Shown one piece after another: positions 1-7,923 of a DNA stretch of 64,000 nt. Source of the DNA: Abditibacteriota bacterium (GTDB taxonomy: Bacteria > Armatimonadota > UBA5829); assembly GCA_017552965.1 (NCBI GenBank), contig JAFZNQ010000003.1, positions 1 through 64,000 of the forward strand, in the 5' to 3' direction. The notes under the pieces are model-generated. The model was not told the origin of the DNA. It saw only the letters and a program-made list of their open reading frames with translations, and ran no database searches. Positions within the stretch are counted from its first letter, which is position 1; the number at the start of each line of letters is the position of its first letter. A program made the position numbers and the translations under genes.

Positions 1-75
1 ATCCCGATGCATGGTCTCAATGACCATCTTTCTGAAATCACCGTCATACTTTCTGTTCTTTCTATGGCGCTTCAT
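1..75 (-). mobile_element. IS3-family transposase OrfA, N-terminal 25 codons (cut by window edge)
   Basis: The minus strand reads an ATG at 73-75 followed by 25 open codons beginning MKRHRKNRKYDGDFRKMV, preceded by a GAGAGGA ribosome binding site. A basic start followed by 'YDGDFRKMVIE' resembles the N-terminal helix-turn-helix of IS3-family (IS150-like) OrfA transposases. Only the first 25 residues are in the window, so completeness cannot be judged. It lies 29 bp downstream of the TcmP/radical-SAM cassette and may mark one edge of acquired DNA. It does not match the degraded IS at 3147-3510 at sequence level. Confidence 0.6.
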
Positions 76-104
76 GAAAACTGTCCTCTCTTCGTACAAT
101 AATA

Positions 105-977
105 TCATAACATAGTTGTCCTACTTTTGGGGTGCAGATCAAACCCATGGGTATTCTTTGTTGACGATTTTCCACCAAAAGTTTTCCAAGCGGATTCTTT
201 ATAAAGCCTGAAGCCATTTATGTTACTGGTACAGTGAATTAGATTATAAACAACAGCATTCCTTGTATTAAAAAATGGGAAGGCAGCAATGTAGTATTTT
301 TTCCCTCGGTCAAGTCGCAAACCCTTGATAATTCTTTCGATGCGTTGTTCAAAAGCGTCTTTATCGCTTCCATATAGAAGGAGATTTTCAAGGTCCATCA
401 AATATGTTTGTTGGTATTTATTTCTTGTGTTCTCAGTTTTAACCATCTTAACTGCTCTTATGGTATCTGATACCATATGATTAAGTATTACCTCGCTCCA
501 GCTGTTTATAAACGGCATTATTGCGCCCCAGTCAATAGAGGCAATAAATGGATCGTAGACAAGAAGGTAATGCTTGTTCTTTTGTATCATCTGCCCTAAA
601 CGTCTGGCCAAATCATTTCCGTTCTCGGTTGTGATATGCCAATGGAAATTTTTAGTTTCCTTGGGCATGAGAGTTTTCAAGTGTTCTGTTTTTGCTTCGC
701 AAAAATCGCTGAAATATAAATCAATTTGCTTCTCTTGATATTGCCACGCAACATTCCTGAGGTAGTTTGCCACCCGAACAGGAGTGCCATATACTTGAGT
801 GCCGGTATCATCGAAGTACTCGCCACAATTTGACATGCAATCAATGAAAACAAGTCCTGAACAATACGTGTTTTGGAGTAACTTTTGTGCCCAAGTCTCT
901 ACGTACTTCTTGATTAATTCAAACTTTTTGATTGAATGAGGATTAACATGTCCAATAACAGTACCGTTGATGTTCAC
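105..977 (-). CDS. TcmP-like protein (three-Cys-motif partner), divergent second copy
   Basis: A 290-residue protein of the TcmP (three-Cys-motif partner) type. The N-terminal block 'IGHVNPHSIKKFELIKKYV' (about residues 8-26) matches the family's usual opening. 'FIDCMSNCGEY' (44-54) replaces the usual YIDxFAGxG, and 'YLLVYDPFIASIDW' (137-150) replaces LDPYG, so both hallmark motifs are altered. The two motifs resemble class I methyltransferase motifs I and IV, which is why I infer a Rossmann-like fold; no activity is shown. The start is GTG at 977, ten bases after GGAG. It is the last of three genes; the 88-bp gap before it holds a TTGACA with only a weak -10. At 290 residues it is shorter than its paralogue (401). 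It is AT-rich like its two partners and unlike the DNA beyond 3.6 kb. Confidence 0.72.
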   Translation of the reverse strand: MNINGTVIGHVNPHSIKKFELIKKYVETWAQKLLQNTYCSGLVFIDCMSNCGEYFDDTGTQVYGTPVRVANYLRNVAWQYQEKQIDLYFSDFCEAKTEHLKTLMPKETKNFHWHITTENGNDLARRLGQMIQKNKHYLLVYDPFIASIDWGAIMPFINSWSEVILNHMVSDTIRAVKMVKTENTRNKYQQTYLMDLENLLLYGSDKDAFEQRIERIIKGLRLDRGKKYYIAAFPFFNTRNAVVYNLIHCTSNINGFRLYKESAWKTFGGKSSTKNTHGFDLHPKSRTTML

Positions 978-1065
978 TTCATTTATTCTCCAGCAATACG
1001 ATAAACTATTAAAAATCGTGTCAAAAAGTCCTACTTTATATAGTAAAATCTATATTTGTATCGAT

Positions 1066-1851
1066 TCACTTTTCTGCTTTCTCGGATAAGGTTCCTTCTT
1101 TGATATGGTAACTGATACCATGTTTGTTACAAAAAGATATAACCTCATCAGCCTTGTCGTTATAGAAATTTTTGTGAAGGCTATATGACGTTACATCTGT
1201 ACTGTAATTCATTCGACCAAATATAATTCGGTCAACAAAAGCTACTTGCTCAAGCAACTTCTGCAAATCCTGTTTAACTATGTTAGGTGTCGGAAACGGC
1301 TCGATGCTAACCCATGTTTTACAACCTGCTTCATGCAAAGCCTTAAGTGAATCAAGTCGTTTTTTCCATGGGGCTGAACCAGGTTCCATGCGCTTTCGAA
1401 ATGACTCGTTTGTAGAAATTAACGTGATGCCGTACTCATTCTCTTTAGAGAGTTTTGCAAGTTCAATTGGCAAAACTCCTTTAGTTAGAACGGAGCATCG
1501 GACCCCTGCTTCATTAATCTTTCTTATTGCCTCAAAGCTCATGCTCTGGACTTCATTGTACTGATACATGAACGGATCGGTTGTAAAGCACAAATGCAGT
1601 ATCTTGATTTTATTCTTGAGTTTCGGTAGTTCGACATCCAGTAAAGACAGCGTGTTTTCAACAAGTGCAGGTTCACACCATTCATCATATGATTTTATCT
1701 CGCCAAACCTTTTCTTCTGCAAAAATGCGTAACAAGGATAATGGCAACCATGAGAGCAACCCAAGACATGGTTCATTGTGTAGTCACCATATTCGACCCC
1801 TGTTTTGTATATAAGCGATTTTCTCTTAATAAACTTCTTGATTTTTTTCAT
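1066..1851 (-). CDS. Three-Cys-motif radical-SAM-like protein (DUF5131-like)
   Basis: A 261-residue protein with a basic N-terminus and the cysteine cluster C32-x3-C36-x3-C40 ('GCSHGCHYPCYAF'), the kind of cluster that binds a 4Fe-4S centre in radical SAM-like proteins. The spacing differs from canonical CxxxCxxC. Downstream segments such as 'CSVLTKGV', 'ITLISTNESFRKRMEPGSAP' and 'CKTWVSIEPFPTP' follow a radical SAM barrel layout and resemble the DUF5131 (phage Gp37/Gp68) group that commonly sits beside TcmP. I chose ATG at 1851 because it overlaps the upstream stop as ATGA, suggesting translational coupling; a GTG at 1860 is the alternative. Substrate unknown. Flanked by a TcmP gene on each side, it is presumably the catalytic member of the module. 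Confidence 0.75.
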   Translation of the reverse strand: MKKIKKFIKRKSLIYKTGVEYGDYTMNHVLGCSHGCHYPCYAFLQKKRFGEIKSYDEWCEPALVENTLSLLDVELPKLKNKIKILHLCFTTDPFMYQYNEVQSMSFEAIRKINEAGVRCSVLTKGVLPIELAKLSKENEYGITLISTNESFRKRMEPGSAPWKKRLDSLKALHEAGCKTWVSIEPFPTPNIVKQDLQKLLEQVAFVDRIIFGRMNYSTDVTSYSLHKNFYNDKADEVISFCNKHGISYHIKEGTLSEKAEK

Positions 1852-3053
1852 GACTCCCACTTAATGTGTACTTTTTGATTTGAGCTTTCTGACATGAATG
1901 TTGTCGGTCTGCCCGTAGCTGTAAATGCCGGGTTTCTTAAAACTGAAATATGACCTTCTTTTTCAAATTCTTTTAGAACCTTAGCGACTTTATGTTTTTC
2001 GCAGATTGCCCCATTTCTCATATAGAATTCAGCCAAAGCCTTGTTATATGAAGTCATAACGTTGTAACTTGAAAAATGCTCCTTTGCTTTGTTCTTAATG
2101 ATTGTATCATCGATGAAATTATTATTCGGGTCTTCAGGGATTAAAGACAATTGCCTGTTGTTTTGGACAGTTTGCCATAGCTGCCAGCGATTCCAGATAT
2201 TATCAACCATTAACAAGCAACCGTCAGGGTGGTTAGTAGCATGAATCATTCTATATTTTGGTCTTTGGCCTTGACGTATTCTAAGTGGCATGTTAAGGAC
2301 ATAGGTAAAATCTTTTGATAGTCGTTGACAATACTGCTTTGCAAAGCATTCTTCTGCCTGGTATCCGTCTTTTCGTCTGTCGCGATAGTCTTTTATAATG
2401 GCCTGCCAATAGTTACCACCGGCAATTACATCTAAGTCATGAATAGAATTTGGAGTAGTCGTATTTGTTGAATCGTATTCTACAAGGTCATCAAATACTG
2501 TCGGATCATCAAGTATTAATGTAGTACCTAATACACTGCAAGCTTCTCGGATAAATCCGAATGTATTTAGATTAATTAGCAACTCAACAGAATTAAAACC
2601 GTTTTTAGCAAGTGTGTCAAATATAGGAAAATGAAGCGACTTGATTCCATAGGGATCAAGATATAAGAATACGTTAGTATTGACCTTGTCCCTGAGAATA
2701 TCAAAGATTTGTTCTTCGTATCGTCCTGATACAACTGTTGCAGACGGATAATCTGATAGGACTTCTTGTAATTCGCGTCCATACTTTAATTCAATAAAAG
2801 TTGTGCTGATACAAGGATTATCATGTGTTGTTGATCTCAAACACTCTTCAATAACATCTAAAGCAATTAATGGGGAACCCGGTTTCCCATCTTCAAATTT
2901 GCCCTTGCCGGCAAAACAATCGATATATGTTAACGGCTTATGTGTGTGAAGAATTTTAGCAACATACGGTTTAAAATAACACTCAAAGAGTTGGTCTTTC
3001 ACTTCTGACCACGCTTTCTTTTCCTGAAAGAAGTCATCGTTATTCCTCGGCAT
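1848..3053 (-). CDS. tcmP: TcmP (three-Cys-motif partner protein), canonical copy
   Basis: A 401-residue TcmP family protein with both hallmarks intact: 'YIDCFAGKGKF' (43-53) followed by 'GKPGSPLIAL', and 'FLYLDPYG' (129-136). 'FIELK' (86-90) sits where a methyltransferase-like fold places an acidic loop after strand 2. The C-terminal third (from about 310) looks like a separate, possibly winged-helix, region ('VAKVLKEFEKEGHISVL'). The family is known as the partner of three-Cys-motif radical-SAM-like proteins; its biochemical role is not established. It is the first gene of the three-gene operon, with GGGGATTAGAAT before the ATG, and overlaps the next gene by 4 nt. A methyltransferase or nucleic-acid-modifying role is only inferred from the motifs. 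Confidence 0.82.
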   Translation of the reverse strand: MPRNNDDFFQEKKAWSEVKDQLFECYFKPYVAKILHTHKPLTYIDCFAGKGKFEDGKPGSPLIALDVIEECLRSTTHDNPCISTTFIELKYGRELQEVLSDYPSATVVSGRYEEQIFDILRDKVNTNVFLYLDPYGIKSLHFPIFDTLAKNGFNSVELLINLNTFGFIREACSVLGTTLILDDPTVFDDLVEYDSTNTTTPNSIHDLDVIAGGNYWQAIIKDYRDRRKDGYQAEECFAKQYCQRLSKDFTYVLNMPLRIRQGQRPKYRMIHATNHPDGCLLMVDNIWNRWQLWQTVQNNRQLSLIPEDPNNNFIDDTIIKNKAKEHFSSYNVMTSYNKALAEFYMRNGAICEKHKVAKVLKEFEKEGHISVLRNPAFTATGRPTTFMSESSNQKVHIKWES

Positions 3054-3146
3054 ATTCTAATCCCCTTCGCCTTAAATCTTTTTAGTAATAATATGTGTCA
3101 CAATCCGTCTATGCAGCTCAAGGCCTCCTTAATTATATGTTTTATG

Positions 3147-3275
3147 TTATACGGCATCTGGCTTAGCATAATTATGCGTCTCGTGCGGTCTGACAGAGTT
3201 GTAATCCGTGATGTTGTTGAATCGGATTGCGAATTGAAATGCTTTTGGCGAGTTGACCCCGGCAACTTGCGCTGA
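3147..3275 (-). pseudogene. IS3-family transposase OrfB, C-terminal remnant
   Basis: On the minus strand an open stretch ends at a TAA (3147-3149) and reads '...FQFAIRFNNITDYNSVRPHE' then 'THNYAKPDAV'. The YNxxRPH motif with a following NYxxP and a stop is the usual C-terminus of IS3-family OrfB integrases. The rest of OrfB, including the DDE catalytic core, is absent: OrfA sequence begins only about 15 bp upstream. It is therefore an internally deleted element that cannot move on its own. Confidence 0.62.
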
Positions 3276-3290
3276 CGCCTGACAGTAATA

Positions 3291-3510
3291 TTAGCGTCCG
3301 AATTTATCTTGTTTTGGTATTGGATATCCGTTTCGGCGAAACACGTCCCGGAGAAAGTCGCGTTCCATCGTCAGCTGACCGATGGTTTTCAACATCCGAA
3401 CGCGCTCTTGCTCCAGCTCAGCCTCCTTTTTGCGGATTTCATTCTCGGATGACGTTCGTTGAACACGCGGTCGGCGTTCTTGATGAATTCTGATTTCCAG
3501 TCTTGACCAT
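3291..3510 (-). pseudogene. IS3-family transposase OrfA remnant with frameshift
   Basis: Two minus-strand frames must be joined to recover an OrfA-like sequence. One reads 'DWKSEFIKNADRVFN', the other 'SENEIRKKEAELEQERVR' then 'MLKTIGQLTMERDFLRD' and a stop at 3291-3293. 'IGQLTMERDFLRD' is the hallmark leucine-zipper end of OrfA in the IS3 family. The frame change lies between the two blocks, near 3440-3460. Together with the OrfB tail next to it this is a decayed element at the right edge of the AT-rich cassette. Nothing else recognisable is seen in 3054-3146 or 3511-3622. Confidence 0.72.
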
Positions 3511-3622
3511 ATCAGAATCTAGACCGCTCTCCGCTGCTTTCTCGCCGACTTCCCGATCGCCATCGATAATACAGACCGGCAACTTATAATTCTTTCATAA
3601 TCCAGAAAAAATGAAATAACTA

Positions 3623-3655
3623 TAAAAACGGACTGCCATAGGCAGCCCGTTTTTA
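3623..3655 (-). terminator. Rho-independent terminator of nagB
   Basis: An inverted repeat (AAAAACGG-ACTGCC, loop ATA, GGCAG-CCCGTTTTT) lies 7 bp past the nagB stop. Read on the minus strand the stem is followed by a T-run, as expected for an intrinsic terminator. Confidence 0.85.
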
Positions 3656-3661
3656 AAAAGA

Positions 3662-4450
3662 TTACAGTCTTTCGCTCTTGTAGACGTCCAGGAAATACTT
3701 GTAGGTATCTACCTTCAGCTCGCCGCAGGCGGCTTCGTCCACAGCGATATAAGCGTTGTTGTGGTTCTGCAGAGCAGAGATGGTCCACTTGCTGCTTACC
3801 CCGCCTTCCACGCAGTGGGCCAGGGCCCGGGCCTTGTTGTGGCCGTTGATGAGGAGCAGCACCTCGCGGGAGTCGGTGACGGTGGCCACGCCTACGCTGA
3901 GGGCTCTGGAGGGCACCTGGTCGGGGTCGTTGTCAAAGAAACGGGAGTTGACGATCTTGGTGTCCTCGGTCAGGTCGCGCACGCCGGTGCGGGAGTTGAG
4001 GGAGGTGTAGGGCTCGTTGAAGGCGATGTGACCGTCAACGCCGCTGCCGCCCATAAAGAGGTCTATGCCGCCGTAGGAGGCTATCTTTTCTTCATAGCGG
4101 GCGCACTCGGCTTCCAGATCCTCGGCCATGCCGTTCAGGATGTTGATGTTGCCGGCGGGAATGTCTATGTGGTCAAAGAAGTTGTCGTGCATGAAGAACC
4201 AGTAGCTCTCGTGGTGGGTCCTGGGGAGGCCCACGTATTCATCCATGTTGAAGGTGACCACGTTCTTAAAGGACACCTTGCCCTCTTTGTTGGCCTTGAT
4301 GAGCTTCTTGTAGACGCCCAGAGGGGAAGACCCGGTGGGGAGACCCAGTACAAAGGGCTTGTCCTTGGGGTGGCTGTTGATGGCGTCGATGATATGGGCC
4401 GCCGCCCATTCGCACATCTTGTCGTAGTTTTCCTGAATAATGACTTTCAT
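3662..4450 (-). CDS. nagB: Glucosamine-6-phosphate deaminase
   Basis: Converts glucosamine 6-phosphate to fructose 6-phosphate and ammonia in the cytoplasm, the last step of amino-sugar catabolism. The 262 residues match the family length (E. coli NagB 266). 'LGLPTGSSP' (35-43) is the phosphate-binding loop; 'FNMDEYVG' carries D70 and '[10 protein letters not shown]' carries D139, H141 and E146, equivalent to the catalytic D72, D141, H143 and E148 of E. coli NagB. GGAG precedes the ATG. The gene is monocistronic, with its own terminator and a -10 box plus inverted repeat upstream, so it is probably regulated independently of the neighbouring polysaccharide operon. Confidence 0.95.
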   Translation of the reverse strand: MKVIIQENYDKMCEWAAAHIIDAINSHPKDKPFVLGLPTGSSPLGVYKKLIKANKEGKVSFKNVVTFNMDEYVGLPRTHHESYWFFMHDNFFDHIDIPAGNINILNGMAEDLEAECARYEEKIASYGGIDLFMGGSGVDGHIAFNEPYTSLNSRTGVRDLTEDTKIVNSRFFDNDPDQVPSRALSVGVATVTDSREVLLLINGHNKARALAHCVEGGVSSKWTISALQNHNNAYIAVDEAACGELKVDTYKYFLDVYKSERL

Positions 4451-4469
4451 GATGATCTCCGTTTTATAT

Positions 4470-4504
4470 ATTATAGCGATGAACTGACAGACAGTCTTGT
4501 CAGT
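4470..4504 (-). promoter_or_regulatory. nagB promoter -10 and candidate operator
   Basis: On the minus strand TATAAT (4470-4475) lies about 20 bp before the nagB start. Immediately upstream, in place of a recognisable -35, is a perfect 7-bp inverted repeat ACTGACA / TGTCAGT (4483-4489 and 4498-4504) with an 8-bp spacer. Its position over the -35 suggests a repressor or activator site. The binding protein is unknown. Confidence 0.55.
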
Positions 4505-4588
4505 ATATACCTATCTGATTAGCTTGCTTTTCCCTGCCGCAATCGATGGTATGCATCCCCCCTTCAGGTATCTATGCAGCTAACTCCT

Positions 4589-5257
4589 CTACATAAAGCT
4601 CTTCCCGTTGATCAGATTGATCAGGTTGATGCCCTTTCTGAAGTCATATATGTCCTGAGGCGGATTAGTACGTCTGTAACCGGAACTCATTATGTGCTGG
4701 CAGTTCAGGCCGTAATCCTGTCTGACAAACAGAACCTTTCTTTCTTCTTCCAGATTATCAAACTTTTTCATTGCTTCAAGTGAAGGACAGTAATCGTCGC
4801 TCATCTTATAGACTATGTTATTCCAGTTGATCCGTTCTCTGCGCCTGTTCCATTTGGCCAAGGCCTCTTCTTTGTCCTTGTAGTGTATAAAAAAGATTTC
4901 CACTCCGCCCAGAACTCCTATGGGTGATGTCATTCTTTTGGGATGCTTCTGCAGATCTTCATAATGAACCGATTCTTCCGGGCTGATAAAACTGAGGTCC
5001 ATAGACATATATTCCCGCAAATCAGAAATGAACCTGCCGAAATCCTCGGAGTAGAATAAAAGTCCTACCGTAGGAGACTGATAGGGGATCTGAAAATAGC
5101 GGTAAACGTGTCCCCCCCAGCAATTATCCGATATAATGGTAAAGTCGGTATCCTTCAGCCGGCTCCGGCGAAAAGAGCCCCATATAAAGTTAGTCTTTTC
5201 CCTTGTGTTCAAAGGGTCGGTCTTGTTTATGATGTATTTTATTAGTTTTCCTGCCAT
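4589..5257 (-). CDS. DUF1919 exopolysaccharide-type protein
   Basis: A DUF1919 protein, a family found in exopolysaccharide and capsule clusters but without a proven reaction. The signature 'FTIISDNCWGGHVYRYF', then 'SPTVGLLFYSEDF', marks the start of the domain, and the C-terminal part ends 'NLINGKSFM'. I placed the start at ATG 5257 (222 residues, MAGKLIKYIIN) because ACGGAG lies seven bases before it. An in-frame ATG at 5353 would add 32 basic residues and also has a GGAAG upstream, so the longer form is possible. It is the last gene of the minus-strand polysaccharide operon, 29 bp or more after the glycosyltransferase. Confidence 0.75.
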   Translation of the reverse strand: MAGKLIKYIINKTDPLNTREKTNFIWGSFRRSRLKDTDFTIISDNCWGGHVYRYFQIPYQSPTVGLLFYSEDFGRFISDLREYMSMDLSFISPEESVHYEDLQKHPKRMTSPIGVLGGVEIFFIHYKDKEEALAKWNRRRERINWNNIVYKMSDDYCPSLEAMKKFDNLEEERKVLFVRQDYGLNCQHIMSSGYRRTNPPQDIYDFRKGINLINLINGKSFM

Positions 5258-5386
5258 GATCTTGCTCCGTATTCTTCCTTGAAAAAGTGGCCGCAGAAAA
5301 CTGCTTGCTTTATATCTTCGGTCTGCATACTTCCTGTGGTCGAGAAATTGCATCTCTTCCGCGGAAGGACGGTGGCTAAAATTGGG

Positions 5387-6493
5387 TCATATCTCCAAAC
5401 CGTTGTACAGATCGGCGTATCTTTTGACGGTGTTTTTTACGTCAAATTTTGCCAGCTCCTCTTCATTTACCGTCGGTCTGTTGTTTTTGTGCTCTTCCAT
5501 AAAGCCGCAGATGTATTCCGCCCAGCCTTTGGGGCCTGCGCTGAGAGGAAGAGCTTTCCACAGGCCCAGCGTTTCGATCTCTCTCGTAAGACAATCGGAG
5601 CCGAAGCACATTACGTTCATGCTCATAGCTTCCATCGCTACGTTGCTCAGTCCTTCAAACAGAGACGGGAATATCATATAGTCCGCTTTGCCCATGGCTT
5701 CAGGGACATAGGTATCAGGCGGCAGCATAGCGATACAGTTATTCAGCTGCAGATCCGATATTTGCTTTTTGATGTCTTCTTCAAGAGGGCCGTAGCCAAT
5801 AAGGGTCAACCGGATATTCGGAAATCTGGTCTTTATCAGGTTGAAGGTATCAATAATAAATTTGTGGTTCTTTTGGGGAGTGAACCTGCCTACGTGGACA
5901 AAGTCTATAGTATCCTTTGTATCGTCTTTCGGATATTTGGATTTGTCGAATATACTGAGATCTATGCCGTTGTAAAAGACTTTCGTGTCCTTCCTTTTGC
6001 CGAAGACGTCGTCACAAGCGATACGGGATACTCCGATAAGGCGGTTAGCGTTCCTCAGGGCGTTTTTTGTTGTGATGTAAATAAACAACTGTTGAATGAC
6101 CGTTTGATTCTTGACCAGGATCTTTGAGCTGTGAGCGCTCAAAACTCTCGTGGTGATCTTATGCTTTTTGGCTGCTGCCAGGACGATACCGCCTATTCTG
6201 GTATCGTGACAATGGACCGTGTCGTATTCGTGCTGATCAAAAAAACTGTCGGCGAAACGGTATAGACGCCGGCAGTTATCGAGTTTGCCGATGTCCTTCC
6301 TGTCTTCAAAATAATAAAAGCTTCTGATGTGAGGGAACTCGTTTCTGAGAACCGTTTCTTCTACAGGATGGAATAAAAGCAGGTCTAAATCAAACTCGCT
6401 GCATAAGAGTTTTGTCCGTAGCTGGACACCCTTTTGTATTCCGCCCTTGTTGTCAAAGGGCATACCGCACGAAAGAAGCACCTGTTTTTTCAT
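5387..6493 (-). CDS. GT4-type glycosyltransferase
   Basis: A 368-residue GT-B glycosyltransferase that should add one sugar to the growing lipid-linked repeat at the cytoplasmic membrane face. The N-terminus 'MKKQVLLSCGMPFDNKGGIQ' contains the glycine-rich acceptor-side loop. 'FVHVGRFTPQKNHKFII' starts the donor domain, and 'PSLFEGLSNVAMEAMSM' is the ExxxxxxxE nucleotide-sugar motif (EGLSNVAMEA). ATG 6493 is chosen because GAGGAA precedes it; a further in-frame ATG at 6532 lacks support. Donor and linkage cannot be read from the sequence. Confidence 0.87.
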   Translation of the reverse strand: MKKQVLLSCGMPFDNKGGIQKGVQLRTKLLCSEFDLDLLLFHPVEETVLRNEFPHIRSFYYFEDRKDIGKLDNCRRLYRFADSFFDQHEYDTVHCHDTRIGGIVLAAAKKHKITTRVLSAHSSKILVKNQTVIQQLFIYITTKNALRNANRLIGVSRIACDDVFGKRKDTKVFYNGIDLSIFDKSKYPKDDTKDTIDFVHVGRFTPQKNHKFIIDTFNLIKTRFPNIRLTLIGYGPLEEDIKKQISDLQLNNCIAMLPPDTYVPEAMGKADYMIFPSLFEGLSNVAMEAMSMNVMCFGSDCLTREIETLGLWKALPLSAGPKGWAEYICGFMEEHKNNRPTVNEEELAKFDVKNTVKRYADLYNGLEI

Positions 6494-6554
6494 AATGATT
6501 TCCTCGTTGTTCAAACTATAATGCTGAGCCAAAACCGCTCTGCCGGGTGACTTG

Positions 6555-7484
6555 CTATTTGAATACGACCACGTCTTCCGGCTCTTTTCTGTTGCTGTAA
6601 GGGACGCTGAACGATTCCGGATAGTGACCTATGGCGATCTCAGCGCAAAGCTGCTCGTTCTCCGGGATCGCCAGATAGGCTTTGATGGCTTTTTCTTCTG
6701 CCTGAGGCATTTTCAGGGTTTTCTTCAAAACGCTGCAGCCGATACCCAGAGAATGAAGCGTCAGAGACAGATATCCGCTGAAGATCCCTGCGCTTACGAT
6801 CCAATCAAACAATTCGGTATTATTGTAGGCGGTCTTTATGCCTGTGATCACCAAAAACTTTTCGCCCTGAATGTCAAACGGTTTGTTGCATATAGCGGCG
6901 CAGGATTTGTCCGATACGTATACCCTGAAAGCTTGTCTGTTACAGGCGCTGGGCGCTCGCAAAGCAAGCCGCACAGCCTCGTTGATCTCTTCCTTTGTGA
7001 CGGGTTCGTCACTGAATGACCGGATGCTGTGTCTGGTACTCAGCACATCTTTGATGGCTGAATAGGGAGTCATCATAACTTCGTTTTTTGTCAGGCTTAG
7101 GACGCCTCCGCAGCCGTAGTCGGTCAGAGGCACGTTTTTCTTGGCAAAAATGTCTTCGATCTCTGCAGCCAAAAGCGTGTCCTCCGGGTATGCCGAGGCT
7201 TTCTTGGCCTGGATATACTTGTATAATACGGACATGGCCGTGCGATAATAAAACTTATCGTGCTCCACAAGACCGGACAGCAAAGCGGCCATTTTCAGAG
7301 CCTTGTCCCTGCCCCACAGCTTGCGCGGATTAGTGTAAAGCAACCCCTTTTCCAGCCTGTGCGCCTGCTGCAAGAGATAGTATTCATTATCCTGACGGCT
7401 GACAGACATTTTATATATACTGCATGTGGTTCTTACGGCATCAACGAGTTTTTCGGCTCGTGCTCTCAGTTTTTTTAGGATCAT
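6555..7484 (-). CDS. Nitroreductase-family protein in polysaccharide locus
   Basis: 309 residues. The first 130 or so form an uncharacterised helical region ('LLQQAHRLEKGLLY', 'LWGRDKALKMAALL'); the rest is a nitroreductase (PF00881) domain: 'RHSIRSFSDEPVT' is the FMN phosphate-binding start, 'LRAPSACNRQAFRVYV' the conserved PS.xNxQ.W-like stretch, and 'GYLSLTLHSLGIGC' the central helix. Such FMN proteins with this N-terminal extension occur in other capsule loci, where they are thought to act on a sugar or acyl intermediate or in pyruvyl/ketal chemistry; the substrate is unknown. It starts 2 bp after the cytidylyltransferase stop, so the two are co-transcribed. Confidence 0.8.
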   Translation of the reverse strand: MILKKLRARAEKLVDAVRTTCSIYKMSVSRQDNEYYLLQQAHRLEKGLLYTNPRKLWGRDKALKMAALLSGLVEHDKFYYRTAMSVLYKYIQAKKASAYPEDTLLAAEIEDIFAKKNVPLTDYGCGGVLSLTKNEVMMTPYSAIKDVLSTRHSIRSFSDEPVTKEEINEAVRLALRAPSACNRQAFRVYVSDKSCAAICNKPFDIQGEKFLVITGIKTAYNNTELFDWIVSAGIFSGYLSLTLHSLGIGCSVLKKTLKMPQAEEKAIKAYLAIPENEQLCAEIAIGHYPESFSVPYSNRKEPEDVVVFK

Positions 7485-7485
7485 T

Positions 7486-7914
7486 TTACTTGTCGTTCTT
7501 CTTGCTTATGATGTCTTTCAGGTCTGTACTGGAGATCCCTTCCGTGTGGGGAAGAAAAACCAGATCGCATCCAACTTCTTTCAGCTGACGTTCTATTTCA
7601 TTATACATATCGCTGCCCTTCCAGTCGCTTCCGTGAAAAAGGGCGTCAAACTTCAGCTCCCGCCAGGCCTGCATTTTGTCCATGCTTGTCTGAGGGACCA
7701 CCTCGTCCACGTATCTTATGGCCTCAACTATTGCCTTTCTCTGTTCGAATGGTATTACAGGGGTTTTGTGCTTGTATGATTGCACGGCTTCATCTGTGCT
7801 GACGCCCACAATAAGATATTCGCACTGCTCCTTGGCATTTCTCAGTATATTGAGGTGCCCTATGTGAAACATATCAAATACGCCGGTAGTGTAACCGATT
7901 TTATATTTTTTCAT
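7486..7914 (-). CDS. Glycerol-3-phosphate cytidylyltransferase-like (TagD-type)
   Basis: 142 residues, the size of TagD. 'TTGVFDMFHIGHLNIL' carries the HxGH nucleotide-binding motif (17-20), and 'EGISSTDLK' near the C-terminus corresponds to the ISTT motif of cytidylyltransferases. The likely reaction is CTP plus glycerol 3-phosphate (or another polyol phosphate) to the CDP-alcohol, giving a polyol-phosphate decoration or backbone unit of the polysaccharide. No obvious CDP-glycerol transferase (TagB/TagF type) is seen in the locus, so the acceptor step is unaccounted for. AGAGGC precedes the ATG; 9 bp follow the flippase stop. Confidence 0.8.
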   Translation of the reverse strand: MKKYKIGYTTGVFDMFHIGHLNILRNAKEQCEYLIVGVSTDEAVQSYKHKTPVIPFEQRKAIVEAIRYVDEVVPQTSMDKMQAWRELKFDALFHGSDWKGSDMYNEIERQLKEVGCDLVFLPHTEGISSTDLKDIISKKNDK

Positions 7915-7923
7915 GTTGTGCCT

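Noticed and set aside
105-3053. Restriction-modification system
   Set aside because: The TcmP motifs resemble methyltransferase motifs, but no endonuclease or specificity gene is present and the middle gene is of radical SAM type.
3519-3788. Minus-strand open frame before nagB
   Set aside because: It overlaps the nagB 3' end in another frame and spans its terminator; no motif or ribosome binding site.
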